Counted from the stretch's first letter, positions 31,387-41,343 are shown. The stretch is DNA of 64,000 nt from Micrococcales bacterium (GCA_016703125.1 JADJCR010000015.1:1-64000); one strand, 5' to 3'. Numbers and translations are program-made. The notes: generated from the sequence alone by a model not told the origin.

Positions 31387-32207
31387 CTTTCCTCCCCATC
31401 ATCGGCCTGCCCGTGCGGCAGCTCGTCGACGACGACGTCGTGCTGGTGCGCGACCTCGTCCACCTCCTCGACGTCCACACGGTCGACCTCGGAGTGCCGC
31501 AGGGCCATCGGCCGGGGCACGGAGATCTCGGCAGCCGATCCGTCCGGCAGCAGTGCCGGGGTGTCGACCGCGTTGTGCCGGGCATAGTTGCCCGGTGGCG
31601 GCAGCGGGCTCGGGTGCCCGCTGCGGAAGCGCGCCTCGGACAGCTCGCGCTGCGTCGGCTTCGGGACCACGTGTTCCCGGTGGGTCAGGATCATCGCGCC
31701 GAGCGCCGCGGTGATGAGCAGCGCCGAGGTCACCTCGAAGGCGAAGACGTACTTGGTGAAGATCAGTTGCGCGATGCCCTGCACGTTGCCGCCCGCCGCC
31801 GCGTTGGCCTCTGCCAGGGAGCCGGCGGGCATCTCGGAGGTCCCCGATCCGAGCAGGCCGAGCAGCAGGATCGCGAAGCCGAGCCCGGACAGGATGGCTG
31901 CCGGACGCTGGCCCCTGACGGTCTCGACCAGGGAGTCCGAGGAGTCGACGCCGACCACCATCAGCACGAACAGGAAGAGCATCATGATCGCGCCGGTGTA
32001 CACGATGACCTGCACCATGCCCAGGAACGGTGCGGACAGGCTGACGTAGATGATGGCCAGGTTGATCATGGTCATGGCCAGGAACAACGCGCTGTGGACG
32101 GCCTTGCGGGAGAAGAGCATCCCCAGCGCGCCGAGCACGGCCAATGCGCCGCAGATCCAGAACACCGCCGCCTCCCCGGTGTTCTGTACGGCCAGCGTCG
32201 CGGTCAC
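31383..32207 (-). CDS. nuoJ: NADH-quinone oxidoreductase subunit J with hydrophilic tail
   Basis: Membrane subunit of complex I with the five-helix core in residues 1-170 (MIFALFLA-type helix, VQVIVYTGAIMMLFLFVLM). 274 residues in total, about 100 more than E. coli NuoJ: after the last helix comes a proline-rich then acidic, His-containing tail (EVDRVDVEEVDEVAHQHD). Longer NuoJ tails occur in other Actinomycetota. GTG start, overlapping nuoI. Confidence 0.95.
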   Translation of the reverse strand: MTATLAVQNTGEAAVFWICGALAVLGALGMLFSRKAVHSALFLAMTMINLAIIYVSLSAPFLGMVQVIVYTGAIMMLFLFVLMVVGVDSSDSLVETVRGQRPAAILSGLGFAILLLGLLGSGTSEMPAGSLAEANAAAGGNVQGIAQLIFTKYVFAFEVTSALLITAALGAMILTHREHVVPKPTQRELSEARFRSGHPSPLPPPGNYARHNAVDTPALLPDGSAAEISVPRPMALRHSEVDRVDVEEVDEVAHQHDVVVDELPHGQADDGEER

Positions 32208-32758
32208 GTGGTGCTCCCTTCGACCGCGTCCTTCAGCGGCTCATCGGCACCGGTGACCCGCCCCTCGTAGTAGTCCTGCTCGGTGGCCCCGGGCACCATC
32301 GCGTGCGGGGGCGACTCCATGCCCGGCAGCAGGGGGGCGAGCAGGTCCTGCTTCTCGTAGATCAACTTCTGCCGGTTGTTGTCGGCCAGTTCGAACTCGT
32401 GGATCATCGTCAGCGCCCGGGTGGGGCAGGCCTCGACGCACAGCCCGCAACCGATGCAGCGAAGGTAGTTGATCTGGTACACCCGGCCGTAGCGCTCCCC
32501 CGGCGAGTAGCGTGCGTCCTCGGCGTTGTCGCCGCCCTGCACGAAGATGGCGTCGGCCGGGCAGGCCCACGCGCACAACTCACAGCCGACGCACTTCTCC
32601 AGCCCGTCTGGGTGGCGGTTCAACTGGTGCCGGCCGTGGTAGCGCGGCTTCGGCGGGAACTCGTCCTTCTCCTCCGGGTACTGCTCGGTGACCACCTTGC
32701 GGAACTGGGTGACGAAGGTGGTCGCGAATCCCTTGACCACAAAAACGACATCAGGCAT
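32204..32758 (-). CDS. nuoI: NADH-quinone oxidoreductase subunit I
   Basis: Peripheral-arm subunit of 184 residues holding clusters N6a and N6b: CVGCELCAWACP (about residues 53-64) and CIGCGLCVEACP (about 98-109). Start ATG 32758 (MPDVVFVVKGFATTF), overlapping the nuoH end by eight bases. It is clearly distinct from the shorter NuoI-like protein at 16025. Confidence 0.97.
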   Translation of the reverse strand: MPDVVFVVKGFATTFVTQFRKVVTEQYPEEKDEFPPKPRYHGRHQLNRHPDGLEKCVGCELCAWACPADAIFVQGGDNAEDARYSPGERYGRVYQINYLRCIGCGLCVEACPTRALTMIHEFELADNNRQKLIYEKQDLLAPLLPGMESPPHAMVPGATEQDYYEGRVTGADEPLKDAVEGSTT

Positions 32759-34031
32759 TGTGCGGCTCCTGTTCCACGGCAGGGACGGTGCTCGGCTCCA
32801 GTAACTGCTGACCGGGCATCGGCGGCACGGGGTGTCCGCCGGCGAACGGGTCGACGGGCTCGGCGAACCCGGCCTGGGCCTGCTCCTCGGCCTCCGCCCG
32901 ACGGTCACGGCGCAGTTGGGCGAAGTAGGAGGCCACGATCAGCAGAAGTGCGGCGAAGCCGAAGGCGACGAGCACCGCCAGCACGTCCGAGCCCTCGCTC
33001 CCGAGCGTGTACCGGGCCACTGACACCACGATGATCCACGCCAGCGAGACGGGGATGAGCACCTTCCAGCCGAAACGCATGAACTGGTCGTAGCGCAGCC
33101 GCGGCAGGGTCCCGCGCAGCCAGATGAACACGAAGATGAAGGCGACGACCTTCATGAGGAACCACAGCAGCGGCCACCAGCCCTCGTTGGCCCCCGACCA
33201 TATGGACAGCGGCCACGGAGCACGCCAGCCGCCGAGGAACAGCGTGGTGGCCAGCGCCGACACGGTGACCATGTTGATGTACTCGGCCAGGAAGAACATC
33301 GCGAACTTCAGCGACGAGTACTCGGTGTGGAAACCGCCGACGAGCTCGCCCTCGGCCTCCGGCAGGTCGAACGGCGCACGGTTGGTCTCCCCCACCATCG
33401 CCGTGGTGTAGATCATGAAGGAGGGCAGCAGCAGCAGGATGTACCACAACTTCGTCTGCGCGTCGACGATCTCGGAGGTCGACATGCTGCCGGCGTACAG
33501 GAACACCGCCACGAACGACAGCCCCATGGCGATCTCGTAGGAGATCATCTGGGCGGTCGAGCGCAGGCCGCCCAGCAGCGGGTACGTCGATCCGGAAGCC
33601 CACCCGGCCAGCACGATGCCGTAGATGCCGATCGAGGCGATGGCCAGCACGTACAGCACGCTGACGGGGAAGTCGGTGAGTTGCAGGCGGGTCTGCTGGC
33701 CGAAGATCGACACCTCCGGTCCCAGCGGGACGACCGCCCAGGCGAGGAAGGCCGGGACCGCCGACAGGATCGGCGCGAGGACGTACACCCCGAGTTCGAC
33801 CTTGCGGGGGATGATCTCCTCCTTCAGTGCCAACTTCACGCCGTCCATGAGGGACTGCAGCAGGCCGAACGGGCCGACCCGGTTGGGGCCGACGCGGCTC
33901 TGCATGCGCGCCACCACGCGCCGCTCACCCCAGATGGTGAGCAGGACGATGACCACGAGCAGGACGAAGACGCCGAGCACCTTCACGCAGATCAGCCAGA
34001 ACGGGTCGCCGCCGAACCCCTCGACGTTCAT
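32751..34031 (-). CDS. nuoH: NADH-quinone oxidoreductase subunit H
   Basis: Quinone-chamber membrane subunit, 426 residues, eight or nine helices. Signatures: RMQSRVGPNRVGPFGLLQ, DGVKLALKEE, AQMISYEIAMGL, NRAPFDLPEAEGELVGG and LRGTLPRLRYDQ. The start overlaps the nuoG stop (ATGA). The last ~60 residues form a hydrophilic Pro/Glu-rich tail, longer than in E. coli. Confidence 0.97.
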   Translation of the reverse strand: MNVEGFGGDPFWLICVKVLGVFVLLVVIVLLTIWGERRVVARMQSRVGPNRVGPFGLLQSLMDGVKLALKEEIIPRKVELGVYVLAPILSAVPAFLAWAVVPLGPEVSIFGQQTRLQLTDFPVSVLYVLAIASIGIYGIVLAGWASGSTYPLLGGLRSTAQMISYEIAMGLSFVAVFLYAGSMSTSEIVDAQTKLWYILLLLPSFMIYTTAMVGETNRAPFDLPEAEGELVGGFHTEYSSLKFAMFFLAEYINMVTVSALATTLFLGGWRAPWPLSIWSGANEGWWPLLWFLMKVVAFIFVFIWLRGTLPRLRYDQFMRFGWKVLIPVSLAWIIVVSVARYTLGSEGSDVLAVLVAFGFAALLLIVASYFAQLRRDRRAEAEEQAQAGFAEPVDPFAGGHPVPPMPGQQLLEPSTVPAVEQEPHNA

Positions 34032-36457
34032 GACGCCCTCCCGACACTCACCCGCACGGTATCGCCACCGGTCACTCCGAGTTCGCAGACCACGTTGGTG
34101 CCCGAGTTGCCCGGGACCCAGACGATGCCGGCGGGCATGTCGGTGACCAGTGCCGGCAGCGTCATCGAACCGATCTGGCCGGTCACCGTGATCAGGTCGC
34201 CGTTGTCGACCCCGAGGTCGGCGGCATTGGCCGGACCGATGCGGACCACCGCGGGTCGAGCCGTGGCTGCCATGTACGGCTCCCCGGCCTGCATGGACCC
34301 GTCGTCGACCAACTGCCGCCACGTGGCCAGGATGGCCTCGCCGGCGGCGGTGTCCCGGGGTCCCGCCGCCGGAACCTGTGGGGCATCGGGCCGCGCTGCC
34401 GGCACCGCGCGCTCGGATTCCGCCCGCAACGCCACCGGGTCCGCCGCTCCGAAGTCCTCGAGCATCTCGTCGGCGATGGCAGCCAGCACCCGGGCGTCCG
34501 AGAGGATCAGCGACTCCCGGAAGACCTGCGGGAAAGCGCGGCGGCGACCCTCCCAGTTGATGAAGGAGCCCGCCTTCTCGGTCACCGCGGCCACCGGGAA
34601 GACGATGTCAGCGGCGCGGGTCGCGTCATTGTGGTGGGTCGCCAGCGCGACGACGGTCGGCACGTGTGCGAAGCCCGCCACGAGGGCCGCACCGTCGGGT
34701 ACGTCGCGCGGGTCGAAGCCGGCAAGCACCAGGGCCCGGTAGGGCGGCTCGGGCTCTTCCGGCTCTTCGGCGAGGACCACGTCGGTCCCAGCATCGGGTT
34801 CGGCGTCGGTCACCGGTTCCAGCGCGGCTTCGGGCTGATCGGCGGCCACGAGCCGCTCTATGACCCCGCGGAAGCCGGAGCCACCGGCGAACTCGCCCCA
34901 CGTGGCAGGCGCCAGTCCGGGCAGCAGCCCCGCCTCCAGCGCGCCGCGCTCGCCGGCGCGCCGTGGCACCCAGGCCAACCGGGCTCCCGTGCTCTGGGCG
35001 GTCTGCGCCACCCAACTCAGCAGGCCGGGAACCCCCGCCGCCCGCTCCCCCACCATGAGCACCGCACCCGGCTCGGACAGCGCGGCCATGACCTCCGGGG
35101 AACCGGACAGCGCCTGGATCTCCTGGCCCGGCCCGGCTGCCAGCACCGTGGCGGCAAGTTTGGTCAATCCGGGGCTGGCCCAGGGCGCCACCGCATGAAC
35201 CTTCGTGGTGCCCTTGGCCACGGCCTTGCGCAGGCGCAGGAACACGATCGGGGACTCGTCCTCCGGCTCGAAGGCCACCAGCACGACCGCCGGGGCGATC
35301 TCCAGGTTCGCGTACGTCGGCCCGTCGGACCCCAGCACCACTGAGCCGAGGAAAGCTGCCTCCTCGTCACTGGCCGGGCGTGCACGGAAGTCCACGTCGT
35401 CGGTCTTGAGGATCGTCCGGGCGAACTTGGAGTAGGCGAAGGCGTCCTCGGCACTCAGGCGGCCGCCGGTCAGGACCGCCGCGCTACCGACCGCCGCGCT
35501 CAGGGCGTCCGCGGCCATGCCCAACGCCTCCGGCCATGAGGCCGTGCGCAACTGCCCGCCCTCATCGCGCACCAACGGGTGGGTGATGCGGTCCTCGGTG
35601 AGGTAGGGGAAGGCGAACCGGCCCTTGTCGCAGTTCCATTCCTCGTTGACCTGGGGGTCGTCTCCGGCCAGCCGGCGCTGGACCTCGCCGCGGCGGATGT
35701 CGGTGCGCAGCGCGCACCCGCTGGCACAGTGCTCGCAGATGGTCGGCACCGACACCAGGTCGAACGGCCGCGCCCGGAAGCGGTACCGGGCGTTGGTCAG
35801 GGCACCCACCGGGCAGATCTGCACGGTGTTGCCGGAGAAGTACGAGTCGAAGGGGGTGTCCTCGCTGATCCCCACCTGCTGCTGCGCACCGCGCTCGAGC
35901 AGGTCGATGAAAGCGTCGCCGGCGATCTCGTCGGCGAACCGGGTGCAGCGCGCGCACGACACGCACCGCTCGCGGTCCAGCAGGATCTGGGCGCTGACGT
36001 TGATCGGCTTGGGGAAGGTGCGCTTCGCGCCTTCGAACCGGGTCTCCGGGCGCCCGGCACTCATCGCCTGGTTCTGCAGCGGGCACTCGCCGCCCTTGTC
36101 GCAGATCGGGCAGTCCAGCGGGTGGTTGAGCAGGAGGAACTCCATGACCCCCTGCTGGGCGTCGTCAGCCATCCTTGACGTCCGCTGGGTCCGGACGACC
36201 ATGTTGTCGCCCACCGGGATCGCGCACGCGGGTTGCGGCTTCGGCTGGCCCTCGATCTCCACCAGGCACATGCGGCACGCCGCCACGGGGGCCAGCAGCG
36301 GGTGGTCACAGAATCGCGGTACCTCGATGCCCAATTGCTCGGCCGCGCGGATGATCAGCGTGCCCTTCTCCGCGGTCATGGAGACCCCGTCGATGGTGAA
36401 CGCCACGTGCCCCTCGGGCACGGTCATCTCGTTGCTGCCCGGTTCTGTGACGGTCAT
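34028..36457 (-). CDS. nuoG: NADH-quinone oxidoreductase subunit G
   Basis: Iron-sulfur subunit of the NADH arm, 809 residues. N-terminal [2Fe-2S] domain (CDHPLLAPVAACRMCLVE), the HxxxC..C segment (HPLDCPICDKGGECPLQNQ), the cluster CVSCARCTRFADE, and a fourth motif CEHCASGCAL that binds the N7-type cluster; a molybdopterin-oxidoreductase-like domain without cofactor fills the rest. A Glu/Pro-rich linker (EEPEEPEPPYRALV) lies near residue 570. Start ATG 36457 overlaps nuoF. Confidence 0.96.
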   Translation of the reverse strand: MTVTEPGSNEMTVPEGHVAFTIDGVSMTAEKGTLIIRAAEQLGIEVPRFCDHPLLAPVAACRMCLVEIEGQPKPQPACAIPVGDNMVVRTQRTSRMADDAQQGVMEFLLLNHPLDCPICDKGGECPLQNQAMSAGRPETRFEGAKRTFPKPINVSAQILLDRERCVSCARCTRFADEIAGDAFIDLLERGAQQQVGISEDTPFDSYFSGNTVQICPVGALTNARYRFRARPFDLVSVPTICEHCASGCALRTDIRRGEVQRRLAGDDPQVNEEWNCDKGRFAFPYLTEDRITHPLVRDEGGQLRTASWPEALGMAADALSAAVGSAAVLTGGRLSAEDAFAYSKFARTILKTDDVDFRARPASDEEAAFLGSVVLGSDGPTYANLEIAPAVVLVAFEPEDESPIVFLRLRKAVAKGTTKVHAVAPWASPGLTKLAATVLAAGPGQEIQALSGSPEVMAALSEPGAVLMVGERAAGVPGLLSWVAQTAQSTGARLAWVPRRAGERGALEAGLLPGLAPATWGEFAGGSGFRGVIERLVAADQPEAALEPVTDAEPDAGTDVVLAEEPEEPEPPYRALVLAGFDPRDVPDGAALVAGFAHVPTVVALATHHNDATRAADIVFPVAAVTEKAGSFINWEGRRRAFPQVFRESLILSDARVLAAIADEMLEDFGAADPVALRAESERAVPAARPDAPQVPAAGPRDTAAGEAILATWRQLVDDGSMQAGEPYMAATARPAVVRIGPANAADLGVDNGDLITVTGQIGSMTLPALVTDMPAGIVWVPGNSGTNVVCELGVTGGDTVRVSVGRAS

Positions 36458-37755
36458 GCCTTCACCTCGCTGAAGACGGTGCTGGCAGCGGGGTCGAAGG
36501 CCGCGCTGCTCGCAGTGGTGGTGCCCGCCTCGAACTCCTCGGCGAAGTACTTCATCGCTGCCGGGAACGGGGTGGCAGCGGCGTCGCCGAGCGCACAGAA
36601 CGAGCGGCCCAGGATCTGCCCGCACACGTTGTCGAGGACCTGCAACTGGTCCGTGCGTCCCCGGCCCTGGTCGAAGCGGTGCACCAAGTCGTGGATGAAC
36701 CAGTTGCCCTCCCGGCAGGGCGTGCACTTGCCGCACGACTCGTGCTTGTAGAAGTCCTGCCAGCCGGTGATCGCCCGCACCACCGAAGTCGTCTCGTCGA
36801 ACACCATCGGCGTGCCCGTGCCCAGCATCGAGCCGGCCTCCGCGATCGCCTCGTAGGTCATCGGCAGGTCGATGTGGTCCTTGGTCAGCATCGGCACCGA
36901 CGAACCCCCCGGCAACCAGAACTTCAGCTCGTGGCCCTCCCGGATGCCGCCGGCGTACTCCAGCAGTTCGGACATCGGCGTGCCCAGCGGCGCCTCGTAG
37001 ATGCCTGGCCGGCGCACGTGACCGGAGATCGCGAAGACCTTGAACCCCGGCGACTTCTCGGTCCCGAACGACCGGAACCAGTCAGCTCCGTTGTTGATGA
37101 TGTACGGCACGTTGGTGATGGTCTCGACGTTGTTGACCACCGTCGGGCAGGCGTACAGCCCGGCGACCGCGGGGAACGGTGGCTTGAGCCGGGGTTGTCC
37201 GCGCCGGCCCTCCAGGGAGTCCAGCAGCGCGGTCTCCTCGCCACAGATGTAGGCGCCGGCGCCCGCGTGGACCACGAGGTTGAGGTTGAACCCGCTACCC
37301 AGGATGTTGTCGCCGAGATACCCGGCCTCCCGCGCCTGCGCCACCGCCGCCCGGACCCGCCGGAAGACGTGCGGGACCTCCCCGCGGATGTAGATGAACG
37401 CGTGGTCGGCCCGGATGGCGTACGAGGCGATGATGATGCCCTCGATGAGGGCGTGCGGGTTCGCCAGCATCATCGGGATGTCCTTGCACGCACCCGGCTC
37501 GGACTCGTCGGCGTTGACGACCAGGTAGTGCGGCTTGCCGTCGTTCTGCGGGACGAAACTCGACTTGAGGCCGGTCGGGAAACCCGCACCCCCGCGGCCG
37601 CGCAGGCCGGAGTCCTTCACCGCGGCGATCACCGCGTCCTGGCCCATCTCGAAAGCCTTGGTCAGTCCGCGATAACCGCCGTTGCGGCGGTATCCGTCGA
37701 GGGTGAACGAGTCCGGCTCGTCCCAGTGTGCGGTGATGACCGGGGTCAGCGGCAT
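36454..37755 (-). CDS. nuoF: NADH-quinone oxidoreductase subunit F
   Basis: NADH- and FMN-binding subunit, 433 residues. GLRGRGGAGFPTGLKSSF (NADH site, about residues 50-67), VVNADESEPGACKD (FMN), AGAYICGEETALL, and the C-terminal cluster motif ESCGKCTPCREG (N3). Overlaps nuoE and nuoG by one and four bases. Confidence 0.97.
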   Translation of the reverse strand: MPLTPVITAHWDEPDSFTLDGYRRNGGYRGLTKAFEMGQDAVIAAVKDSGLRGRGGAGFPTGLKSSFVPQNDGKPHYLVVNADESEPGACKDIPMMLANPHALIEGIIIASYAIRADHAFIYIRGEVPHVFRRVRAAVAQAREAGYLGDNILGSGFNLNLVVHAGAGAYICGEETALLDSLEGRRGQPRLKPPFPAVAGLYACPTVVNNVETITNVPYIINNGADWFRSFGTEKSPGFKVFAISGHVRRPGIYEAPLGTPMSELLEYAGGIREGHELKFWLPGGSSVPMLTKDHIDLPMTYEAIAEAGSMLGTGTPMVFDETTSVVRAITGWQDFYKHESCGKCTPCREGNWFIHDLVHRFDQGRGRTDQLQVLDNVCGQILGRSFCALGDAAATPFPAAMKYFAEEFEAGTTTASSAAFDPAASTVFSEVKA

Positions 37756-38405
37756 CAGATGACCTCCCCGTCCGGGGCCGACATGTCGTGCTCGCGGGCG
37801 TACCGCAGGCCGGCCAGCATCAGGTCGTCGGTGGCAGGCAACTCGCCGAGACCGTCGTCATCGATCCCCGCCAGTGTGCGTTCACAGGCTTTGAAGTCGC
37901 GGATGACCGGCCCGCGCGTGGCCGTCACCTCGCGCCCGGCGCGCAGGTCCTCCACCAGTTGGCGCGCGGACGCCGGCGTCATGTTGTCCAGGAACTCCCA
38001 GTTGGCCGTCATGACCGGGGCGTGGGTGCAGGCCGCCTGACACTCGATGCGCTCCAGCGAGATCCTGCCGTCCTCGGTCACCTCGTCGTGGCCGACTCCC
38101 AGGTCGCCGGACAGGGCCTCCCAGGGCGGGTCCCCGCCGAGGATCCCGCAGCCGGGGTTGATGCACACCCCGATGTGGTACTCCCCGACCGGTGAGTCCT
38201 TGAACATCGTGTAGAAGCTGGCCACCGCTTTGACCTCGGCGTTCGTCAGGCCCAGCACCTGTGCGCACATCTCGATGCCCTCGCCGGTGACGTAGCCTTC
38301 CTCCGCCTGCACCAGATGCAGCATCGGCAGCAGGGCACTGCGTGCCTGCGGGTAGCGGGCGGCCAGGTCCATCATCTCGGCGCGCGTCTTCTCGGTCAGT
38401 GCCAT
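37755..38405 (-). CDS. nuoE: NADH-quinone oxidoreductase subunit E
   Basis: [2Fe-2S] subunit (thioredoxin-like), 216 residues. Cluster cysteines in CINPGC (about residues 82-87) and ECQAAC (about 122-127), with the family spacing CxxxxC...CxxxC. The N-terminal helical part contains VASFYTMFKDSPVGEYHI. It abuts nuoD. Confidence 0.96.
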   Translation of the reverse strand: MALTEKTRAEMMDLAARYPQARSALLPMLHLVQAEEGYVTGEGIEMCAQVLGLTNAEVKAVASFYTMFKDSPVGEYHIGVCINPGCGILGGDPPWEALSGDLGVGHDEVTEDGRISLERIECQAACTHAPVMTANWEFLDNMTPASARQLVEDLRAGREVTATRGPVIRDFKACERTLAGIDDDGLGELPATDDLMLAGLRYAREHDMSAPDGEVI

Positions 38406-39736
38406 CAGCGATCCACTCCACCCATGACGGGGTCGATGCTTGCCACGGCCGCCACAACATCGGCGACCTGACCGCCCTCGCTCATCGGCGGGACGGCCTG
38501 CAGATTGTTGAAGGACGGGTCGCGAAAGTGGACCCGGTACGGCCGCGTGCCGCCATCGGACACCACGTGCACCCCGAGTTCCCCGCGCGGGGCCTCGATG
38601 GCGACGTAGGCGGACCCGGCCGGCACCCGGAAACCCTCGGTGACGAGCTTGAAGTGGTGGATGAGCGCCTCCATGGACTGCCCCATGATGTGGCGGATGT
38701 GCTCCAGGGAGTTGCCCATGCCGTCAGAGCCGAGCGCCAGTTGGGCCGGCCAGGCGATCTTCTTGTCCTCGACCATGACCGGGCCGGGCCGCAGCCGGTC
38801 CAGGCACTGCTCGACGATGTTCAGGCTCTGCTGCATCTCCTCGAGGCGGATGAGGAATCGCCCGTACGCGTCGCACGTGGTCTGGGTGGCCACCTCGAAC
38901 TCGTAGGTCTCGTAGCCGCAATAGGGCTGCATCTTGCGCAGGTCCCACGGGTAGCCGGTCGCCCGCAGCACGGGGCCGGTCATCCCCAGCGCCACGCACC
39001 CTGTCAGATCGAGGTATCCGACGTTCTCGGTGCGCGAGGTCCAGATGGAGTTGTCGACCAGCAGGTTCGCGGTGTCGGGCAGCCGCTTGCGCAAGTAGGC
39101 CACCACGTCGGCGATCATCTTCTCGCCATCGTCAGGCAGGTCCTGGGCCACGCCGCCCGGCCGCACGTACGCATGGTTCATACGCAGTCCGGTGACCGCT
39201 TCCATCACGTCCAGGATGTACTCGCGCTCGCGGAACCCGAAGGTCATGGCCGTCAGCGCACCGAGTTCCATGCCGCCCGTGGCCAGGCACACCAGATGTG
39301 AGGAGATGCGGTTGAGCTCCATGAGCATCACCCGGATGACGGTGGCCCGATCGGGGATCTGGTCGGTGATCCCCAGCAACTTCTCCACGCCCAAGCAGTA
39401 GGCGGTCTCGTTGAACAGCGGTGCCAGGTAGTCCATTCGCGTCACATAGGTCACGCCCTGGGTCCAGGTGCGGAACTCCATGTTCTTCTCGATGCCGGTG
39501 TGCAGGTAGCCGATCCCGGACCGGGCTTCCGTGACGGTCTCGCCGTCGATCTCCAGGATCAGCCGGAGCACCCCGTGGGTCGACGGGTGCTGCGGGCCCA
39601 TGTTGACGACCACGCGCTGCTCGACGCCCTCGTCGCCACGCACCTGGTCCCAGTCCCCGCCGCTGACGGTGAAGACCTTGCCCTCGGTGGTGTCGTAGGA
39701 ACCGGCGGCGGTCTCGTAGATGACGTCTTCGCTCAC
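38405..39736 (-). CDS. nuoD: NADH-quinone oxidoreductase subunit D
   Basis: 49-kDa quinone-site subunit, 443 residues from GTG 39736. NMGPQHPSTHGVLRLILEIDGE (family form NxGPQHPxxHGxLR; about residues 45-58), IGYLHTGIEKNME, and EAPRGELGVHVVSDG near the C-terminus are the landmarks. Like other complex I proteins it has lost the Ni-binding cysteines of hydrogenases. Confidence 0.97.
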   Translation of the reverse strand: MSEDVIYETAAGSYDTTEGKVFTVSGGDWDQVRGDEGVEQRVVVNMGPQHPSTHGVLRLILEIDGETVTEARSGIGYLHTGIEKNMEFRTWTQGVTYVTRMDYLAPLFNETAYCLGVEKLLGITDQIPDRATVIRVMLMELNRISSHLVCLATGGMELGALTAMTFGFREREYILDVMEAVTGLRMNHAYVRPGGVAQDLPDDGEKMIADVVAYLRKRLPDTANLLVDNSIWTSRTENVGYLDLTGCVALGMTGPVLRATGYPWDLRKMQPYCGYETYEFEVATQTTCDAYGRFLIRLEEMQQSLNIVEQCLDRLRPGPVMVEDKKIAWPAQLALGSDGMGNSLEHIRHIMGQSMEALIHHFKLVTEGFRVPAGSAYVAIEAPRGELGVHVVSDGGTRPYRVHFRDPSFNNLQAVPPMSEGGQVADVVAAVASIDPVMGGVDR

Positions 39737-40428
39737 TTGTACTCCCGGCGGTTGTCCGGCGGCGGCACGGTGGCGCCCTTGTACTCCACCGGGATGCCGC
39801 CCAACGGGTAGTCCTTGCGCTGTGGATGACCCACCCAGTCATCGGGCATCTCGATGCGGGTCAGAGCCGGGTGGCCGTCGAAGATGACGCCGAAGAAGTC
39901 GTAGGTCTCGCGCTCGTGCCAGTTGTTGCCGGGGTAGATCTCGACCACGGACGGGATGTGCGGGTCGGAGTCCGGACACGTGACCTCGACCGACAGCCGC
40001 CGGTTGTGGGTCATCGACAGCATCGGGTAGTGCACGCGCAGTTCCCGGCCAGTGTCCTCCGGCCAGTGCACGCCGCTGGCGCCCAGACAGACCTCGAAGC
40101 GCAGGCCCGGGTGGTCGCGCAGCGTGCGCATCACGTCCAGCAGGTCGTCGCGCTCGACCTCCAGCGTGAGCTGGTCGTAAGCCACGAGCACCTTCGAGAT
40201 GGCAGAAGCGTGGGGCAGGGCACCGGCGAGGGTGTCCACCGCCTCGTCGAACCAGCCGCCGTAGGGACGGATGGCGGCCGGCGGCGCGTAGACCCGGCGG
40301 ACCAGTCCGCCGTAGCCGCTGACGTCGGGGGTGCCGTCCACGCCGAAGGCCCCTTGACCGGTCGAGACGACCTCCAGGGTCTCGGTGCCGGTGGGGACAA
40401 CCTCGGCCGATTCGGGGTTCTCAGTCAC
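39733..40428 (-). CDS. nuoC: NADH-quinone oxidoreductase subunit C
   Basis: 30-kDa subunit, 231 residues from GTG 40428, which overlaps the nuoB stop. Carries WHERETYDFFGVIFDGHP (about residues 167-184) and the ending HPQRKDYPLGGIPVEYKGA. The N-terminal ~40 residues are a variable Thr/Glu/Val stretch. Confidence 0.96.
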   Translation of the reverse strand: MTENPESAEVVPTGTETLEVVSTGQGAFGVDGTPDVSGYGGLVRRVYAPPAAIRPYGGWFDEAVDTLAGALPHASAISKVLVAYDQLTLEVERDDLLDVMRTLRDHPGLRFEVCLGASGVHWPEDTGRELRVHYPMLSMTHNRRLSVEVTCPDSDPHIPSVVEIYPGNNWHERETYDFFGVIFDGHPALTRIEMPDDWVGHPQRKDYPLGGIPVEYKGATVPPPDNRREYK

Positions 40429-40979
40429 CGGACCAGGCCTTTCATCTGCTCGGTGGGCAGCGACTGCAGGGCCTGCGCCTCCAACTCGACGACCTCGGCC
40501 TCGCGGTGCGCGCCGAGTTTGGTGTGCTGGACCTGGTCGTGGATCTTGAGGATCGCGTCGATGAGCATCTCCGGGCGCGGCGGGCACCCCGGCAGGTACA
40601 TGTCCACGGGTACGACGTGGTCGACGCCCTGCACGATCGCGTAGTTGTTGAACATGCCGCCACTGGAGGCGCACACGCCCATGGCCAGCACCCACTTGGG
40701 GTTGGGCATCTGGTCGTAGATCTGCCGCAGCACGGGTGCCATCTTCTGGCTGACCCGCCCCGCGACGATCATGAGATCGGCCTGCCGGGGCGAGGCGCGG
40801 AAGACTTCCATCCCGAACCTGGCCAGGTCGTAGCGCGGGGCGCCGGTGGCCATCATCTCGATGGCGCAGCAGGCCAACCCGAATGTGGCCGGCCACATCG
40901 ACCCCTTGCGTGCGTAGCCGGCGACGGCCTCGACCGTCGTCAGCAGGACGCCGCTGGGGAGTTTCTCCTCAAGACCCAT
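40425..40979 (-). CDS. nuoB: NADH-quinone oxidoreductase subunit B
   Basis: N2-cluster subunit, 184 residues. FGLACCAIEMMA (tandem Cys, about residues 33-44), MGVCASSGGMFNNYAIVQGVD and YLPGCPPRPEMLIDAILKI hold the four ligands. One base separates its start from the nuoA stop. Confidence 0.97.
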   Translation of the reverse strand: MGLEEKLPSGVLLTTVEAVAGYARKGSMWPATFGLACCAIEMMATGAPRYDLARFGMEVFRASPRQADLMIVAGRVSQKMAPVLRQIYDQMPNPKWVLAMGVCASSGGMFNNYAIVQGVDHVVPVDMYLPGCPPRPEMLIDAILKIHDQVQHTKLGAHREAEVVELEAQALQSLPTEQMKGLVR

Positions 40980-40980
40980 G

Positions 40981-41343
40981 TCACTCCCATTCCAGACCGC
41001 GACGGCGCCAGACGTAGGCGTACACGACGAGCAGCGTGACGATGAACAGCAGCATCTCGATGAGGCCGAACAGTGCGAGCTGGTCGAACGCGACCGCCCA
41101 CGGGTAGAGGAACACGATCTCGATGTCGAAGATGATGAACAGCATCGCCGTCAGGTAGTACTTCACCGGGAACTTGCCGCGGCCGATGGGCTGCGGCGTC
41201 GGCTCGATGCCGCATTCGTAGGCATCCACCTTCGCCCGGTTGTAGCGCTTCGGACCGGTGATGCTGGCCACACCCACGCTGAACACCGCGAAGGCGGCGG
41301 CGAGCAGCCCGAGGATCAGGATGGGAAGGTACACGTTGCCCAT
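40981..41343 (-). CDS. nuoA: NADH-quinone oxidoreductase subunit A
   Basis: Three-helix membrane subunit, 120 residues: YECGIEPTPQPIGRGKFPVK (loop with the conserved Cys and Glu) and IFDIEIVFLYPWAVAF. First gene of a 14-gene operon in canonical A-N order, all joined by short overlaps, so it is probably one transcript from about 41.4 to 26.1 kb. Confidence 0.97.
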   Translation of the reverse strand: MGNVYLPILILGLLAAAFAVFSVGVASITGPKRYNRAKVDAYECGIEPTPQPIGRGKFPVKYYLTAMLFIIFDIEIVFLYPWAVAFDQLALFGLIEMLLFIVTLLVVYAYVWRRRGLEWE

